This document shows, piece after piece, positions 63,363-64,000 of a stretch of DNA of 64,000 bases. Every line of letters starts with the position of its first letter. The first letter of the stretch is position 1. A program made the translations under genes and the position numbers. The stretch comes from Gordonibacter sp. An230 (GTDB taxonomy: Bacteria > Actinomycetota > Coriobacteriia > Coriobacteriales > Eggerthellaceae), in contig NZ_NFJP01000002.1 of assembly GCF_002159915.1 (NCBI RefSeq), forward strand, positions 146,352 to 210,351. The letters are read 5' to 3'. Below the pieces are notes generated by a model, which was given only the letters and a program-made list of their open reading frames with translations, was not told the DNA's origin and made no database searches.

Positions 63363-63672
63363 CCAGCCCCCTTTGCTACTCCGGAAGTGCTCCGTCCGTT
63401 TGCGAAAAAACTCGAAAACTCGCAAGATACCTTGAACGCCAAGCTTTTGAAAGGGCTTCGCGTGCGCAAACCCCGCCCCGAGACAAACGGAAGATGTCGC
63501 CGCGCAACCAAGGGATCTCCTACCCCTCCCTCCGACACGAACCCCATCTCCCCCTGCCTCTCGAGAACGATAATGAATTTTGAAACCAGCTGACACGCAG
63601 CGCCAACAACGGGAACTTCGCCCGAGAAGCAAGGCTCGAAGATTCGTCCCGATCCGTTTTCAGTCCCGTCCG
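63363..63672. other. Gene-free stretch before repeat copy 3
   Basis: No supported gene; the frames here are short and unlike known proteins. The DNA is less GC-rich than its surroundings, fitting decayed sequence. Confidence 0.5.
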
Positions 63673-63749
63673 GAGTGCCCCCGCGCGGATGCGGCTCGCC
63701 CGTTTGCAAGGGGGTTCGGGGAGGGGAGCCGCGCCCGCGCGGGGCGCTT
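63673..63749 (-). repeat. Structured repeat, copy 3
   Basis: CCCCGCGCGG pairs with CCGCGCGGGG, continuing outward past one bulged C through GTG/CGC with a G-T pair. Inner GCGGCTC/GAGCCGC encloses the core GTTTGCAAGGGGGTTCGGGG. It lies 149 bases beyond the third anchor stop. Confidence 0.5.
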
Positions 63750-63898
63750 CAGATGGGGAGGACCACGCGCGGCGGGGCCCCGCGGCGAAGGGAGAAAGGG
63801 GCGGCGGGAGGCCAAGGCGGCCCCGGAGGCGGAAGGCGAGGCGCCCCGGCGCGAAGCCGGCCCTCCCCGCCCCGCGGCGCCGCCGACAAGGGCCGGGC

Positions 63899-64000
63899 CT
63901 AGTAGAACATGAAGACGCTCAGACCCAGCTCGTAGAAGACCACGCGCAGGCAGACCGCGCCGGCGAGGGCGGCGATGGCGGCGATTGCGCCCCAGAGCTT
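63899..64000 (-). CDS. DmsC/NrfD-type membrane anchor, operon 3 (5' part beyond window)
   Basis: The last 33 residues of a third anchor are visible (KLWGAIAAIAALAG, then VFYELGLSVFMFY and TAG at 63899-63901), nearly the same as the ends of the other two anchors. The gene enters from the right edge, so a third molybdenum enzyme operon probably lies just outside. Confidence 0.5.
   Translation of the reverse strand, partial: KLWGAIAAIAALAGAVCLRVVFYELGLSVFMFY

Overview
The window is high-GC DNA with a gene set typical of a gut anaerobe of the Eggerthellaceae (Eggerthella/Gordonibacter-like Coriobacteriia). The evidence is Tat-exported flavoprotein reductases, each next to a membrane-spanning LuxR regulator, molybdenum enzymes resembling catechol dehydroxylases, and a tad pilus locus. 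The genus assignment is inference; there is no rRNA gene here.

Left part (1-9595). A secreted sialidase with tandem C-terminal modules runs off the left edge. Next to it are a NarL-type response regulator and a histidine kinase, divergent from an ABC exporter (one ATPase, two permeases). A TGACA-AA-TGTCA palindrome lies between the two transcription units.

Middle-left (9596-29600, all minus strand). About 20 kb holds 23 tightly packed genes of a Tad (Flp) pilus locus. It contains two complete export cassettes (two each of CpaB, the TadA ATPase, TadB, TadC and an Flp-like pilin) and several TadE/TadG-like minor subunits. There is only one TadZ and one prepilin peptidase. A zinc-ribbon protein, a DUF192 protein and a Tat-exported lectin-like protein are embedded in or end the operon.

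Middle (29601-31733). tRNA-Val(UAC) with promoter and terminator, an AlkA-type DNA glycosylase and a six-heme cytochrome c lipoprotein.

Right part (31884-64000). Six modules repeat in one orientation. In each, a minus-strand respiratory reductase is transcribed away from a plus-strand regulator with an N-terminal multi-helix membrane domain and a C-terminal LuxR helix-turn-helix. Four reductases are Tat-exported FAD flavoproteins. Two are three-gene operons of a molybdopterin enzyme, a four-cluster ferredoxin and a NrfD/DmsC-type anchor. The end of a third such anchor gene runs off the right edge. Each intergenic region carries its own palindrome; two share TCACC-N7-GGTGA. One regulator is split from its DNA-binding domain by an 11-C run, suggesting phase variation or a sequence error. 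A hairpin with changing but complementary arms and a constant loop follows each of the three anchor genes. A cyclophilin, an unidentified 339-residue protein and two decayed genes (Fic, DUF4143 ATPase) fill the remaining space.

Inferred working picture: the regulators sense small molecules at the membrane and switch on matching periplasmic reductases, which take electrons through the hexaheme cytochrome or the membrane anchors.
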